64,000 nucleotides of DNA, taken from Mucilaginibacter glaciei. GTDB taxonomy: Bacteria > Bacteroidota > Bacteroidia > Sphingobacteriales > Sphingobacteriaceae. Below, in pieces: positions 9,391 to 17,624 of the stretch (positions are counted from its first letter, which is position 1; the number at the start of each line of letters is the position of its first letter). Location: NCBI RefSeq assembly GCF_014773245.1, contig NZ_JACWMX010000011.1, positions 34,247-98,246 of the forward strand, in the 5' to 3' direction. Both the position numbers and the translations under genes were made by a program. The notes under the pieces were generated by a model. The model was not told the origin of the DNA and searched no databases. It saw only the letters and a program-made list of their open reading frames with translations.

Positions 9391-9430
9391 TTAAACTAAC
9401 AGCAAATGACTTAATTTGCTGTTAGTTTAA
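9391..9430. promoter_or_regulatory. Perfect 17-bp inverted repeat before the TPR/HTH regulator gene
   Basis: TTAAACTAACAGCAAAT at 9391-9407 is followed by the six bases GACTTA and the exact reverse complement at 9414-9430. The ATG of the next gene lies 23 bases downstream. There is no T-tract after it beyond TTTAA. It could terminate the CBS transcript, but its place directly before a regulator gene also suits an operator or a leader hairpin. Confidence 0.6.
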
Positions 9431-9453
9431 TAGTGATTGTACAGCAAACCGGC

Positions 9454-11082
9454 ATGTTTAATTTTACCAGGAAGTTTTTTATGTGGTGCTTACTCATCAC
9501 CGCGTGCTTCGCCGTGGTGGCTCAAAATAAAGTCGCCCAGTTGGCAGATTTTAAACAGGTGCAGTCGCTAAGTTTGAAACAGCCTGATGCTGCCCTAATC
9601 GTACTCAAAAAAATGCAGGCCCATGCTGTTGATGCAGGTGATAACGTAACGGCCGCCACCTGCCTGCAAAAAATGGGGCAGATCTGTTACACACAGGGCC
9701 ATTTTGCCCAGGCCCTTGATTTTTATCAGCACGCTGACAAGCTTTTCGATAAAACACAAAACAAAAACCTGATAGCCGCTAACCTGAGCGAACTGGGTAC
9801 GCTGTATTACTATAACAAACAGCCTAACCTATCGCTATCGCTTTATAACAGGGCGTTGGGGCTTTACAAGCAAACCAATAACCTAAAGGGGCAGGCCGGG
9901 ATACTGGGCGATATAGGGCATTTTTACGAAAAGAGCCATCAATACGACAGCGCATTTTATTATCAGCGGCAGGCGTTAAAAAACTACAGTAATCTAAATT
10001 CTAACGGTGGCTCGGCCAAGATCTATGAAAACCTGGGCAGTATTTATGAAGACCTGGCCAAATACGATTCGGCGTATAGCTGTTTTAACCGCTCGCTGCA
10101 ACTTTACCGCGCTGATGGTAACGAAACCGGGACGATAGAGGTGATCAATAACCTGGGCGATATCCTGCGGAAAACGGGCCGGTATAAAGAGAGTGTAATG
10201 CTATCGCGCCGGGCCTTGAAACTGGCTGAACAGAGCGGAAATACTTATGAGATGGCAGCAGTAACAAAGGACCTGGGCAAGGAGTATGAGCTAATGGGGC
10301 GGTTAGACAGCGCTTTTCATTTTGTAGAACTGAGCCGCAAGTACTCGTTAGAAATCTACTCTAAAGAAAGTGTTAACCAAACGGCCGTTTTACAGGTTTT
10401 GTATGATATTAATAAGAAAAGCGACGAGATAAACCGGCTCAATAATATCCGTAAGATAAACCTGATCATCACCGCAGCGGTGGTGGTTGTCGTGTTGCTG
10501 CTTTCGGCATTGGGTTTAGTGGTATTTAGCCGGCAACGCCTTAAAATAAAAGAACAGCATGCACAGGCCAGGCAAAAAGAAGCACAGCATGAACTGGTGC
10601 AACTGGAGTTGAAAAACCGGCGACTGGAAGAAGAGGGGCTTAAACAGCAACTGGATTTAAAGGGCCGGGAATTATCTGCCTACACCTTAAACCTCATCCG
10701 GAATAACCAGTTGCTGGATAGCTTGCGCAGTACCTTGCAGGCAATGGTAAAAGAAGATAAGCGCGATCAAAAAAAGCAAATGCAGCAGATCATCTTACAG
10801 ATCAACGAAAGCTTTAACCACGACCAGCCCTGGAAAGAGTTCACCGCCGCATTTGAGCAGGTGCACCAAAGCTTTTTCGATAACCTGAAAAAACAAAGCA
10901 GCGACCTCACCTCGGCAGATATCCGCCTCATTACGCTATTAAAGATCAACCTTGATTCAAAGGATATGGCGGCGCTTCTGGGCATCTCCATGGATAGTCT
11001 TCGGGTATCGCGGTACCGCCTGCGTAAAAAATTGAACCTTACGCAAGGCGATAATTTAACCGCATTTATCCAGGCACTCTAA
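9454..11082 (+). CDS. TPR-repeat membrane regulator with C-terminal LuxR-like HTH
   Basis: I chose the ATG at 9454 over an in-frame GTG at 9433, because the GTG lies next to a strong hairpin and the ATG opens a signal-like hydrophobic segment (FFMWCLLITACFAVVAQ). The 542-residue protein has about six TPR units at residues 60-310 (for example LSELGTLYYYNKQPNLSLSLYNRALGLY in pieces), a transmembrane helix at about 335-358 (LIITAAVVVVVLLLSALGLVV), a coiled coil, and a C-terminal helix-turn-helix (DLTSADIRLITLLKINLDSKDMAALLG, then SLRVSRYRLRKKL). This places a periplasmic TPR sensor and a cytoplasmic DNA-binding domain in one chain. The next operon, TonB receptor to phytase, is the likely target, inferred from position. 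Confidence 0.85.
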   Translation: MFNFTRKFFMWCLLITACFAVVAQNKVAQLADFKQVQSLSLKQPDAALIVLKKMQAHAVDAGDNVTAATCLQKMGQICYTQGHFAQALDFYQHADKLFDKTQNKNLIAANLSELGTLYYYNKQPNLSLSLYNRALGLYKQTNNLKGQAGILGDIGHFYEKSHQYDSAFYYQRQALKNYSNLNSNGGSAKIYENLGSIYEDLAKYDSAYSCFNRSLQLYRADGNETGTIEVINNLGDILRKTGRYKESVMLSRRALKLAEQSGNTYEMAAVTKDLGKEYELMGRLDSAFHFVELSRKYSLEIYSKESVNQTAVLQVLYDINKKSDEINRLNNIRKINLIITAAVVVVVLLLSALGLVVFSRQRLKIKEQHAQARQKEAQHELVQLELKNRRLEEEGLKQQLDLKGRELSAYTLNLIRNNQLLDSLRSTLQAMVKEDKRDQKKQMQQIILQINESFNHDQPWKEFTAAFEQVHQSFFDNLKKQSSDLTSADIRLITLLKINLDSKDMAALLGISMDSLRVSRYRLRKKLNLTQGDNLTAFIQAL

Positions 11083-11129
11083 ATTTGCTTTTCGGTTAAT
11101 TTAGTTAGTTATGAAAATGCTTGTGCGTG

Positions 11130-11150
11130 TTAACACTAACTTAATGTAAC
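11130..11150. promoter_or_regulatory. TAAC-repeat motif, candidate Pho-type box upstream of the phytase operon
   Basis: TTAAC at 11130, CTAAC at 11136 and GTAAC at 11146 form CTAACTTAATGTAAC with a 10-base period. The minus strand upstream of the phosphate transporter (21494-21508) reads GTAACATAACGTAAC, matching in 12 of 15 positions including the spacing. Further TAACGG/TAACGC copies follow at 11147, 11164, 11245 and 11264. A role in phosphate control is inferred. Confidence 0.35.
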
Positions 11151-11184
11151 GGTAATAAAACCATAACGGCGTTTTTAAAACTAA

Positions 11185-11211
11185 TTATATAATTGATTAT
11201 CAATTATATAA
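11185..11211. promoter_or_regulatory. Perfect 12-bp palindrome upstream of the phytase operon, candidate operator
   Basis: TTATATAATTGA at 11185-11196, a three-base centre TTA, then TCAATTATATAA at 11200-11211. It lies midway in the 272-base gap between the TPR/HTH regulator and the TonB receptor gene. It is AT-rich, but perfect 12-bp arms are uncommon by chance. Confidence 0.5.
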
Positions 11212-11354
11212 GATAATGTGTTGCTTTTGTATATACGGCCTTTGTAACGCTGTTGCCTTCCTGTAACGCCTAAAGTTTTTTTTGTAATTGGATATGACAC
11301 ACCTTTGCGGCATCAAATAAAATTGAATTTAACTGCAATTCCATATCCGTCACA

Positions 11355-14126
11355 ATGAATAAATTTTTACAATTCTTATTTTCGTTTTTACTTTTGGCAG
11401 GTGCCGCTGGTGCAACAACAATTAAAGGTAAAGTTTACGACAAAAACTCCGGCGAACCTTTAGTAGGCGCCAGTGTTTCGTTAGCCGGCAAGGGCACCAG
11501 CACCGGGCTGGATGGTTCTTTCGAATTTAAAGGCTTAAAACAGGGTACTTACACGCTCCAGGTATCTTATATCACTTACAAGACCATTACGCAGCAAATC
11601 ACGGTATTGAAAGAGGATAATGAGAAACTGAGAATCTACATGGAGTATGCCAGCAAAAACCTGAACGAAGTTACGGTAACCGCACGGGGCAACGGATCGA
11701 CAGAGCGTGATGCCCGCCGTATAGAGCAAAATTCTACCCAGGTAATGAACATCGTATCGGGCCGTGCCATTGAGGTATCGCCCGATTTGACAGTGGCTAA
11801 CGTTATCCAAAGGGTATCTGGTGTATCTGTCGAGCGTAACAGCAACGGCGATGGCCAGTACGCTATTTTACGCGGTATGGATAAACGCTATAACTATACC
11901 TTGGTAAACGGCGTAAAGATCCCGAGCCCGGATAATAAGTATCGTTACGTACCGTTGGATCTTTTCCCGTCAGATCTGTTAGAGCGTTTAGAAGTTTATA
12001 AAACCCTTACACCAAACTTAGAGGGCGACGCCGTTGGTGGAGCCGTTAATATGGTGATGAAGAACGCGCCCGATCGTTTCCAGGTAAATGCCAACATTTC
12101 ATCAGGCTACAGCCAGCTTTTCTTCGACAGAAAGTTTACAAGTTTTGATGCTTCGGGCATTAACAGTAAATCACCTTATGAATTAAACGGCCGCAATTAC
12201 AACGCTACCCAGGCCGATTTTGCCAAAGGTACACTGGCTTACACCTCAAAAAAACCTGCGCCAAACGTCATCGGTAGCATGTCTATCGGCCAGCGGTTTT
12301 TTGATAGCAAATTGGGCGTTATTGTAGCAGGCAGTTATCAAAATACCTACAGGGGAAGCAACAGCACATTTTACAACTCGGCCGTAACCGGTACAGATGC
12401 TTTTGCAGTTATTACAAGTAAAAGCTACCGCGAATATTCTGAACAACAAAAACGTTTAGGCTTGCACGGCAAGGTCGATTACGTTTTTGATAAGAACAAC
12501 AAAATCAGCCTGTACAATGTGTACGTTAACCTGCAAAACCAGCAGCTGCGCGATGCCGTAAGCACTACCTATAATGGTGTTTATGACCCGGCAGTAGGTA
12601 ATGCCGAATTGGGTTATACTACCCGCAGCCGCTTAACCAAGCAGGAAATTTATAACAGCACCCTGCATGGCGATCATAAATTCTTCGACAATAAATTCAA
12701 GGTGCAATGGTCGGCCGTATATTCATCAGCCCGTAACGAGGTGCCTGATAATACCACTATCAGCCTGAACGGATTAGAGCGTAACTTTGTAGATACCCGC
12801 ACTTCGCTGGTCAATACATCGCCCGTTAACCGCCGTTGGGAACGTAATACGGATGAGGATAAGGCCGGCTATTTAGACCTGACCTATACCTTTAATGCAG
12901 GTAGCGGTAAATTAGACCTGAGTGCAGGTGGTTTATACCGCGATAAACAACGCAGCAGCTTTTTTAACAATTATACCCTTGCACCAACTGCAGCGCATGC
13001 AGGCGACCTGTACGGTGTAAACTTTCAAAACTACACTGATATTGCATTGGTGGTAAGCAACCCAACCGGTGCGGTGAGCAACCCTTTAACTTATGATGCC
13101 AGCGAAAAAACCGGCGCGGGTTACGGTATGTTCAAATACACGAATGATAAGTTAGAAGTTGTGGGCGGTGCGCGTGTGGAGCACACTAACCAGGGGTATA
13201 ACCTGCTTTTCCCGGCGGGCGAAACCAACCCTACAGGCAGCCAGATCTATACGGATGTATTACCCAGCTTAACCGCTAAATATCACTTAACAGATAAGGC
13301 ACAGTTACACGCATCATACTACAAGGCAGTAAACCGCCCCGGTTTTTACGAAATAGTACCGGGCAAAGTAATTAACGAGGAGTACCAGGAACGTGGTAAC
13401 CCTAACCTGAAACGCGCCCTTGCAGACAACTACGATTTGCGTTATGAACTGTTCCCGGGTGCATCAGAGCAATTATTAATAGGCGCATTTTACAAAAGGA
13501 TTAAAGACCCTATCGAGTACACCTTCCAGGCAGATGCCGTACGCGGTCAGGATATATTTTACAGCCCGGGTAACTTTGGTACAGCCAACAACTACGGTGC
13601 CGAATTAGACTACATCAAGTTCTTTAACAAAATAGGCATCAAGGCTAACTATACCTACACGCATTCGCGTATTACCACCCCAAAAACATCCCGCCGTATC
13701 AACGCCACAACCGGCGATATCGAAGCATTTTTGGTTAACCAGTCGCGCCCGCTATATGGCCAGTCGGAACATATTGCCAATATGTCGTTATTATATAAAG
13801 ACACCAAAAGGGGTTGGGATGTACAGGTGGCAGGCGCTTATACCGGCCCGCGTATCAACACCGTATCGCAGTTCTTAAATAACGATCTGTATCAGCAGGG
13901 CTTTATCCAGATGGATGCATCTGCCGAGAAACGTTTTAAAAGCAACTTCAGTGTGTTTGTAAAAGCGGGTAATATCTTAAACACACCAACTAAATTGTTT
14001 ATCAAAGGAACAAACCCCGCTAATGATAAGATCAAAGAAGACCTGGTTACCAACGGCCGCACACTGATCCGTGCCGATTACTACGGCCAAACCTATTTAT
14101 TGGGGGTTAGATACAAATTCAATTAA
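11355..14126 (+). CDS. TonB-dependent receptor with carboxypeptidase-regulatory-like domain, probable phytate or inositol-phosphate receptor
   Basis: The 923-residue protein has a signal peptide (1-20), a carboxypeptidase-regulatory-like domain at about 22-105 (IKGKVYDKNSGEPLVGASV), a plug domain at about 120-235 (VANVIQRVSGVSVERN, LERLEVYKTLTPNLEGDAVGG in pieces) and a C-terminal barrel ending in YKFN. It belongs to the classical TonB receptor group rather than SusC: the plug lacks the SusC signature and no susD follows. The two following genes, a beta-helix lipoprotein and a beta-propeller phytase, start 34 and 304 codon-scale steps later on the same strand with short gaps, so one operon is likely. 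Linkage of beta-propeller phytases with TonB receptors is known; the substrate here is inferred from it. Confidence 0.9.
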   Translation: MNKFLQFLFSFLLLAGAAGATTIKGKVYDKNSGEPLVGASVSLAGKGTSTGLDGSFEFKGLKQGTYTLQVSYITYKTITQQITVLKEDNEKLRIYMEYASKNLNEVTVTARGNGSTERDARRIEQNSTQVMNIVSGRAIEVSPDLTVANVIQRVSGVSVERNSNGDGQYAILRGMDKRYNYTLVNGVKIPSPDNKYRYVPLDLFPSDLLERLEVYKTLTPNLEGDAVGGAVNMVMKNAPDRFQVNANISSGYSQLFFDRKFTSFDASGINSKSPYELNGRNYNATQADFAKGTLAYTSKKPAPNVIGSMSIGQRFFDSKLGVIVAGSYQNTYRGSNSTFYNSAVTGTDAFAVITSKSYREYSEQQKRLGLHGKVDYVFDKNNKISLYNVYVNLQNQQLRDAVSTTYNGVYDPAVGNAELGYTTRSRLTKQEIYNSTLHGDHKFFDNKFKVQWSAVYSSARNEVPDNTTISLNGLERNFVDTRTSLVNTSPVNRRWERNTDEDKAGYLDLTYTFNAGSGKLDLSAGGLYRDKQRSSFFNNYTLAPTAAHAGDLYGVNFQNYTDIALVVSNPTGAVSNPLTYDASEKTGAGYGMFKYTNDKLEVVGGARVEHTNQGYNLLFPAGETNPTGSQIYTDVLPSLTAKYHLTDKAQLHASYYKAVNRPGFYEIVPGKVINEEYQERGNPNLKRALADNYDLRYELFPGASEQLLIGAFYKRIKDPIEYTFQADAVRGQDIFYSPGNFGTANNYGAELDYIKFFNKIGIKANYTYTHSRITTPKTSRRINATTGDIEAFLVNQSRPLYGQSEHIANMSLLYKDTKRGWDVQVAGAYTGPRINTVSQFLNNDLYQQGFIQMDASAEKRFKSNFSVFVKAGNILNTPTKLFIKGTNPANDKIKEDLVTNGRTLIRADYYGQTYLLGVRYKFN

Positions 14127-14160
14127 TACATAACAGATACCTACTTTTAAATATATCAAA

Positions 14161-15423
14161 ATGAAATTAAAGCAAATTATAACAGCACTGGCATTAGCAT
14201 CGGCCATGTTTGCCGGTTGCCAAAAGGCCAATAAATTTGTTGATACCACCCCCACGGATGGTACGGCTATTGGCGAAGTATCGGGCGTATGGACAAGGGG
14301 AAGCACCCATTTGATCAACGGCGATATCATCATCCCCGAAGGTAAAACCCTCACAATTGAAGAGGGTGTAACCGTGATAATGGATACGCTTAAAAAGCCC
14401 GAGATTGTAGTAAAGGGTAACTTATACGCTTTAGGTACCGATGCCAATCCGGTGAAATTTACAGTGAATGACCTGTATAAAACCGACGCCAAAAAATTCG
14501 GTAAACTTTGGGGAGGCATTTTAGCCGGCCCAACCTGTACCGAACTGGTGTTAGATCATGTCATATTAGAATATGGCGGCGCCACCACATCAGATGCATC
14601 CACCTCTGTTAAAATGGGTTTATATAAGGCAGTGGCCGGCGAAAACCTGCCTGCGCTATGGTTCTCTAACGTTAATGGCCGTTTGGTAGTGCAAAACAGC
14701 ATCATCCGTAACTTTCAGGAAGATTGCACATACATTGAGGGTGGCAAGATCATCTTTGCGAATAACGTATTTTACACCACCGGCGTAACAGGCGGCGAGG
14801 CCATGAACTTTAAATCGGGATGTTTGGCAGATGTTGCTTATAATTTGGTTTACAGCACTAACACCAATGCTTTGAAACTTTCCAACGCGGGCGACCGTAC
14901 CCCACAGGCTTACATCATTGCGTACAACAATACCATGGTAAACACCGGTTGGAGAAGGCCCACTGCCAAAGGTGGTTCTATTTGGTTAGAGGCTACTGTG
15001 CGTGCCGATTTGTATAACAACCTTTTTGCTAACACTCGTTTCGGCGTAAAAAGAGATCCTAAAAAGCCGGAAGACGCCCGTTCGGTTTATAAGAACAACT
15101 GGTATTACGGTTTCGATCAAACTACGGTTAACCAGTTCCAGCCGGGTAGCAATGATGTGGTTGCAGGTGTAAATGATGTGATCAGTAAAGTTGCCGGTGC
15201 AAATGACCCTAAATTTGTTAACTACCCTCTAAATACGCCGGTGAGCAACGCAGTTTATAACACTGCCTGGGATTTCCACTTAACAGGTAACTCGCCAGCC
15301 TTATCAACAGGCATTACAACCTTTACCCGCCACCATGCAGGTGGTATTACTATGCTTAACGGAATTACCTATGTATCGCCTGCACCGGCTATGTTTGTAG
15401 GTGCTTACGGTACAAAACTTTAA
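14161..15423 (+). CDS. Lipoprotein with right-handed parallel beta-helix
   Basis: The 420-residue product has a lipoprotein signal with the cysteine at residue 20 (AMFAGCQK). The mature part repeats short strands with polar turns: IIIPEGKTLTIEEGVTVIMD, then IVVKGNLYALGTDANPVKF, WGGILAGPT, LDHVILEYGG, and NNTMVNTG/NNLFANTRF runs, as in parallel beta-helix proteins. No polysaccharide-lyase or hydrolase active site is evident. It begins 34 bases after the TonB receptor and ends 7 bases before the phytase, so it probably acts with them at the outer membrane, perhaps as a surface substrate-binding partner as SusD does for SusC. That role is inference. Confidence 0.75.
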   Translation: MKLKQIITALALASAMFAGCQKANKFVDTTPTDGTAIGEVSGVWTRGSTHLINGDIIIPEGKTLTIEEGVTVIMDTLKKPEIVVKGNLYALGTDANPVKFTVNDLYKTDAKKFGKLWGGILAGPTCTELVLDHVILEYGGATTSDASTSVKMGLYKAVAGENLPALWFSNVNGRLVVQNSIIRNFQEDCTYIEGGKIIFANNVFYTTGVTGGEAMNFKSGCLADVAYNLVYSTNTNALKLSNAGDRTPQAYIIAYNNTMVNTGWRRPTAKGGSIWLEATVRADLYNNLFANTRFGVKRDPKKPEDARSVYKNNWYYGFDQTTVNQFQPGSNDVVAGVNDVISKVAGANDPKFVNYPLNTPVSNAVYNTAWDFHLTGNSPALSTGITTFTRHHAGGITMLNGITYVSPAPAMFVGAYGTKL

Positions 15424-15430
15424 TTGACTG

Positions 15431-16513
15431 ATGAAGAAACTTCAGCTCATAAATATTGCTGTATTAGCCCTTTTTGCCTCAGCATGTGCACAAACTATTG
15501 ACAAGACCTTGCCTTATGCTAACCAGCCCGAAATAAAACCGGCGGTGATTACCGAAAGTGTGCGGTTTGACACAGATGACCCGGCCATATGGGTAAACAA
15601 AGCCGACCCGGCAAAGAGTTTGGTTATTGGCACCGATAAAGCTGCCGACGGAGCGCTGTATGTTTTCGGGTTAGATGGTAAGATCATTAAAGATAAAGTA
15701 GTACGTGGCCTGCAGAGGCCAAACAACGTAGACCTGGCTTATGGCCTGATGCTGAATGGCAAACCTACCGATATTGTTATCACTACCGAGCGTATCACCC
15801 ATAAACTGCGCATCTATTCGTTGCCTGACATGAAACCGGTGGATAATGGCGGCATCGATGCGTTTGTTGGAGAAGAGGGTTTCGAGTTTCGCGATTTGAT
15901 GGGGATCTCGATCTATACCGCTAAAGATGGCAAAATGTACGCCATAGCAGGCCGTAAAAGTGGCCCTAAAACAGGTGGTTACCTTTGGCAGTACCTGCTG
16001 CAGGATGATGGCACCGGCAATGTAAAAGCTACATTTGTGCGCAAGTTTGGCGAATACAGTGGCAAAAAGGAAATTGAATCCATTGCGGTTGATAACGAGT
16101 TAGGCTACATCTACTACTCTGATGAGCAGGTAGGGGTGCGCCAGTATTATGCTGACCCGGAAAAAGGGGATAAGCAATTGGCTATTTTTGGTACAACAGG
16201 TTTCGCTGCTGATCATGAAGGCATTTCGATATACAAGTTAACACCAACCACGGGTTATATCCTGGTTTCTGACCAGGGCGCCAACCGTTTCCAGATCTTT
16301 AGCAGGGAAGGGGCGGCAGCCAACCCTTACGAGCACAAGCTATTAAAGGTAGCCAACGTAGCCGCCCGCCAAAGCGACGGGTCTGACGTGGTGAACGTGC
16401 CTTTAAACAGCACTTTTAAGCACGGTTTATTTGTGGCCATGAGCGATGATAAAACATTCCATTATTACCGCTGGGAAGATATAGCCGGCAAAGAATTAAA
16501 AGTAAAAAATTAG
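15431..16513 (+). CDS. Beta-propeller phytase (3-phytase family)
   Basis: This 360-residue protein starts with a signal carrying a lipobox-like ASAC at residues 16-19. Family motifs are clear: DTDDPAIWV at 47-55, LYVFGLDGK at 76-84, KEIESIAVDNELGYIYYSDE in the 213-232 region, FAADHEGISIY at 258-268 and VSDQGANRFQIF at 279-290. The acidic residues in these motifs are the calcium and phosphate ligands of beta-propeller phytases, which release phosphate from calcium phytate. The length matches the catalytic propeller alone. It is the last gene of the TonB receptor operon and is followed by a terminator at 16534. Enzyme class is secure; true substrate range is not visible. Confidence 0.93.
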   Translation: MKKLQLINIAVLALFASACAQTIDKTLPYANQPEIKPAVITESVRFDTDDPAIWVNKADPAKSLVIGTDKAADGALYVFGLDGKIIKDKVVRGLQRPNNVDLAYGLMLNGKPTDIVITTERITHKLRIYSLPDMKPVDNGGIDAFVGEEGFEFRDLMGISIYTAKDGKMYAIAGRKSGPKTGGYLWQYLLQDDGTGNVKATFVRKFGEYSGKKEIESIAVDNELGYIYYSDEQVGVRQYYADPEKGDKQLAIFGTTGFAADHEGISIYKLTPTTGYILVSDQGANRFQIFSREGAAANPYEHKLLKVANVAARQSDGSDVVNVPLNSTFKHGLFVAMSDDKTFHYYRWEDIAGKELKVKN

Positions 16514-16533
16514 AGATTTTTAGAGATTTATAT

Positions 16534-16566
16534 AACCCGTTTGCTATTTGCAGACGGGTTTTTTTG
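16534..16566 (+). terminator. Rho-independent terminator after the phytase gene
   Basis: ACCCGTTTGC and GCAGACGGGT form a stem of ten pairs (one T-G) around the loop TATTT, followed by seven T residues. Confidence 0.85.
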
Positions 16567-16775
16567 TGGCTAGGTTTATCATTCTAAATCGCTTGAAACC
16601 AGTTTTTTAAAGCTGGTGTTACATCTTTTTGCTGTGGCTCGTAGGGCGAAGAAGTAAATTTTTCTAAACAATTTGCGTTTTAAAAAAGTTATAAAAGCAC
16701 AGTTAAATTAAAATAGAAAGCGATATAGAAAAAAAATTACGCATTAACCAAGTTGAAAATCATAATAGAAATAAC

Positions 16776-17345
16776 ATGAAAAAATCACTTTTAATGGTTG
16801 GCGCAGTTTTAGCAATTAACTTAACTGCCAGCCGCGTATTCGCCCAAACACAAGATACGACGAAGAAAACGACGACCACTACCACCACAACAGAGGGTGC
16901 AGCTGATGTAGTAGGTGCATTGGCAAGCAATGCCGATTATTCCACCGCTTTAGCAGCCGTAAAGGCAGCAGGGCTGGATGCCACACTAAAAATAGGCGGC
17001 CCGTACACCATATTTGCGCCAAATAATGTAGCGTTTAGTAATTTACCTGCAGGTAAATTGGATAGTTTGCTGAAAGACCCTGCCGCGTTAGGTACGTTAT
17101 TAAAAGGCCATGTGGTGACAGGTAAATACGGCAAAGCCGATATTATTAAAGCGCTTAATGCCGGTAAAGGTAAAGCCAGCCTGACCACAATTGATGGCCA
17201 GCCGTTGACCTTAACGTTGGTAGGCAGCAAGCTGCAATTAACCAACGCTTCAGGTGGTTCGGCGCAAGTTACCTTGTTCGACCTGATAGGTGCCAACGGC
17301 GTGGTGAACGGCATTAATGGCATCTTAGCCCCGGCCAAGAAATAA
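16776..17345 (+). CDS. Secreted fasciclin (FAS1) domain protein
   Basis: The 189-residue product has a signal peptide (1-23, ending VFAQ), a threonine-rich linker (KKTTTTTTTTEG, about 29-41) and one FAS1 domain at about 43-187. Typical FAS1 motifs are LASNADYSTALAAVKAAGL, GPYTIFAPNNVAFSNLP, LKGHVVTGKY and VNGINGILAP. FAS1 proteins act in cell adhesion or matrix contacts; bacterial single-domain forms are mostly uncharacterised. There is no sortase or T9SS signal, so it is probably periplasmic or released. It stands alone, with terminators on both sides. Confidence 0.93.
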   Translation: MKKSLLMVGAVLAINLTASRVFAQTQDTTKKTTTTTTTTEGAADVVGALASNADYSTALAAVKAAGLDATLKIGGPYTIFAPNNVAFSNLPAGKLDSLLKDPAALGTLLKGHVVTGKYGKADIIKALNAGKGKASLTTIDGQPLTLTLVGSKLQLTNASGGSAQVTLFDLIGANGVVNGINGILAPAKK

Positions 17346-17369
17346 GTAGTAATATCAATAATTAAGTAA

Positions 17370-17407
17370 CAACAAAAGCCTGGTTATGCCGGGCTTTTGT
17401 TGTTTTA
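17370..17407. terminator. Terminator after the fasciclin gene
   Basis: AACAAAAGCC with GG and the complement CC and GGCTTTTGTT form a stem around TTATG, with one T-G pair, followed by GTTTT. The A/T flanks could make it work in both directions, although the next gene's stop is 218 bases away. Confidence 0.8.
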
Positions 17408-17485
17408 TTAGTTCTTTTTTTGCTTAATTATCGGTTTTATTATATGCTATTCAAATTTCCACAGCCTTGCCGATCTCTGTTCCTA

Positions 17486-17592
17486 CTGACAAAGCCTTGT
17501 CAGTAATTAGCATATCGTAAATCGTTAAATAGCTGATTGTTAAGTGTTCATGAATGTTCACGGCGTTCACGGTGTTCATGAACATGAATGTG
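17486..17592. repeat. Short palindrome and phased TTCATG/TTCACG repeats between convergent genes
   Basis: CTGACAA (17486-17492) and TTGTCAG (17497-17503) form a 7-bp hairpin. Then TGTTCATGAA at 17545, TGTTCACGG at 17555, CGTTCACGG at 17564 and TGTTCATGAA at 17573 repeat with a 9-10 base period, ending in an inverted CATGAATG. No gene is present in this 279-base gap. Confidence 0.5.
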
Positions 17593-17624
17593 TACATCCG
17601 AATTCTATTTTCATCCCGAAAAAT

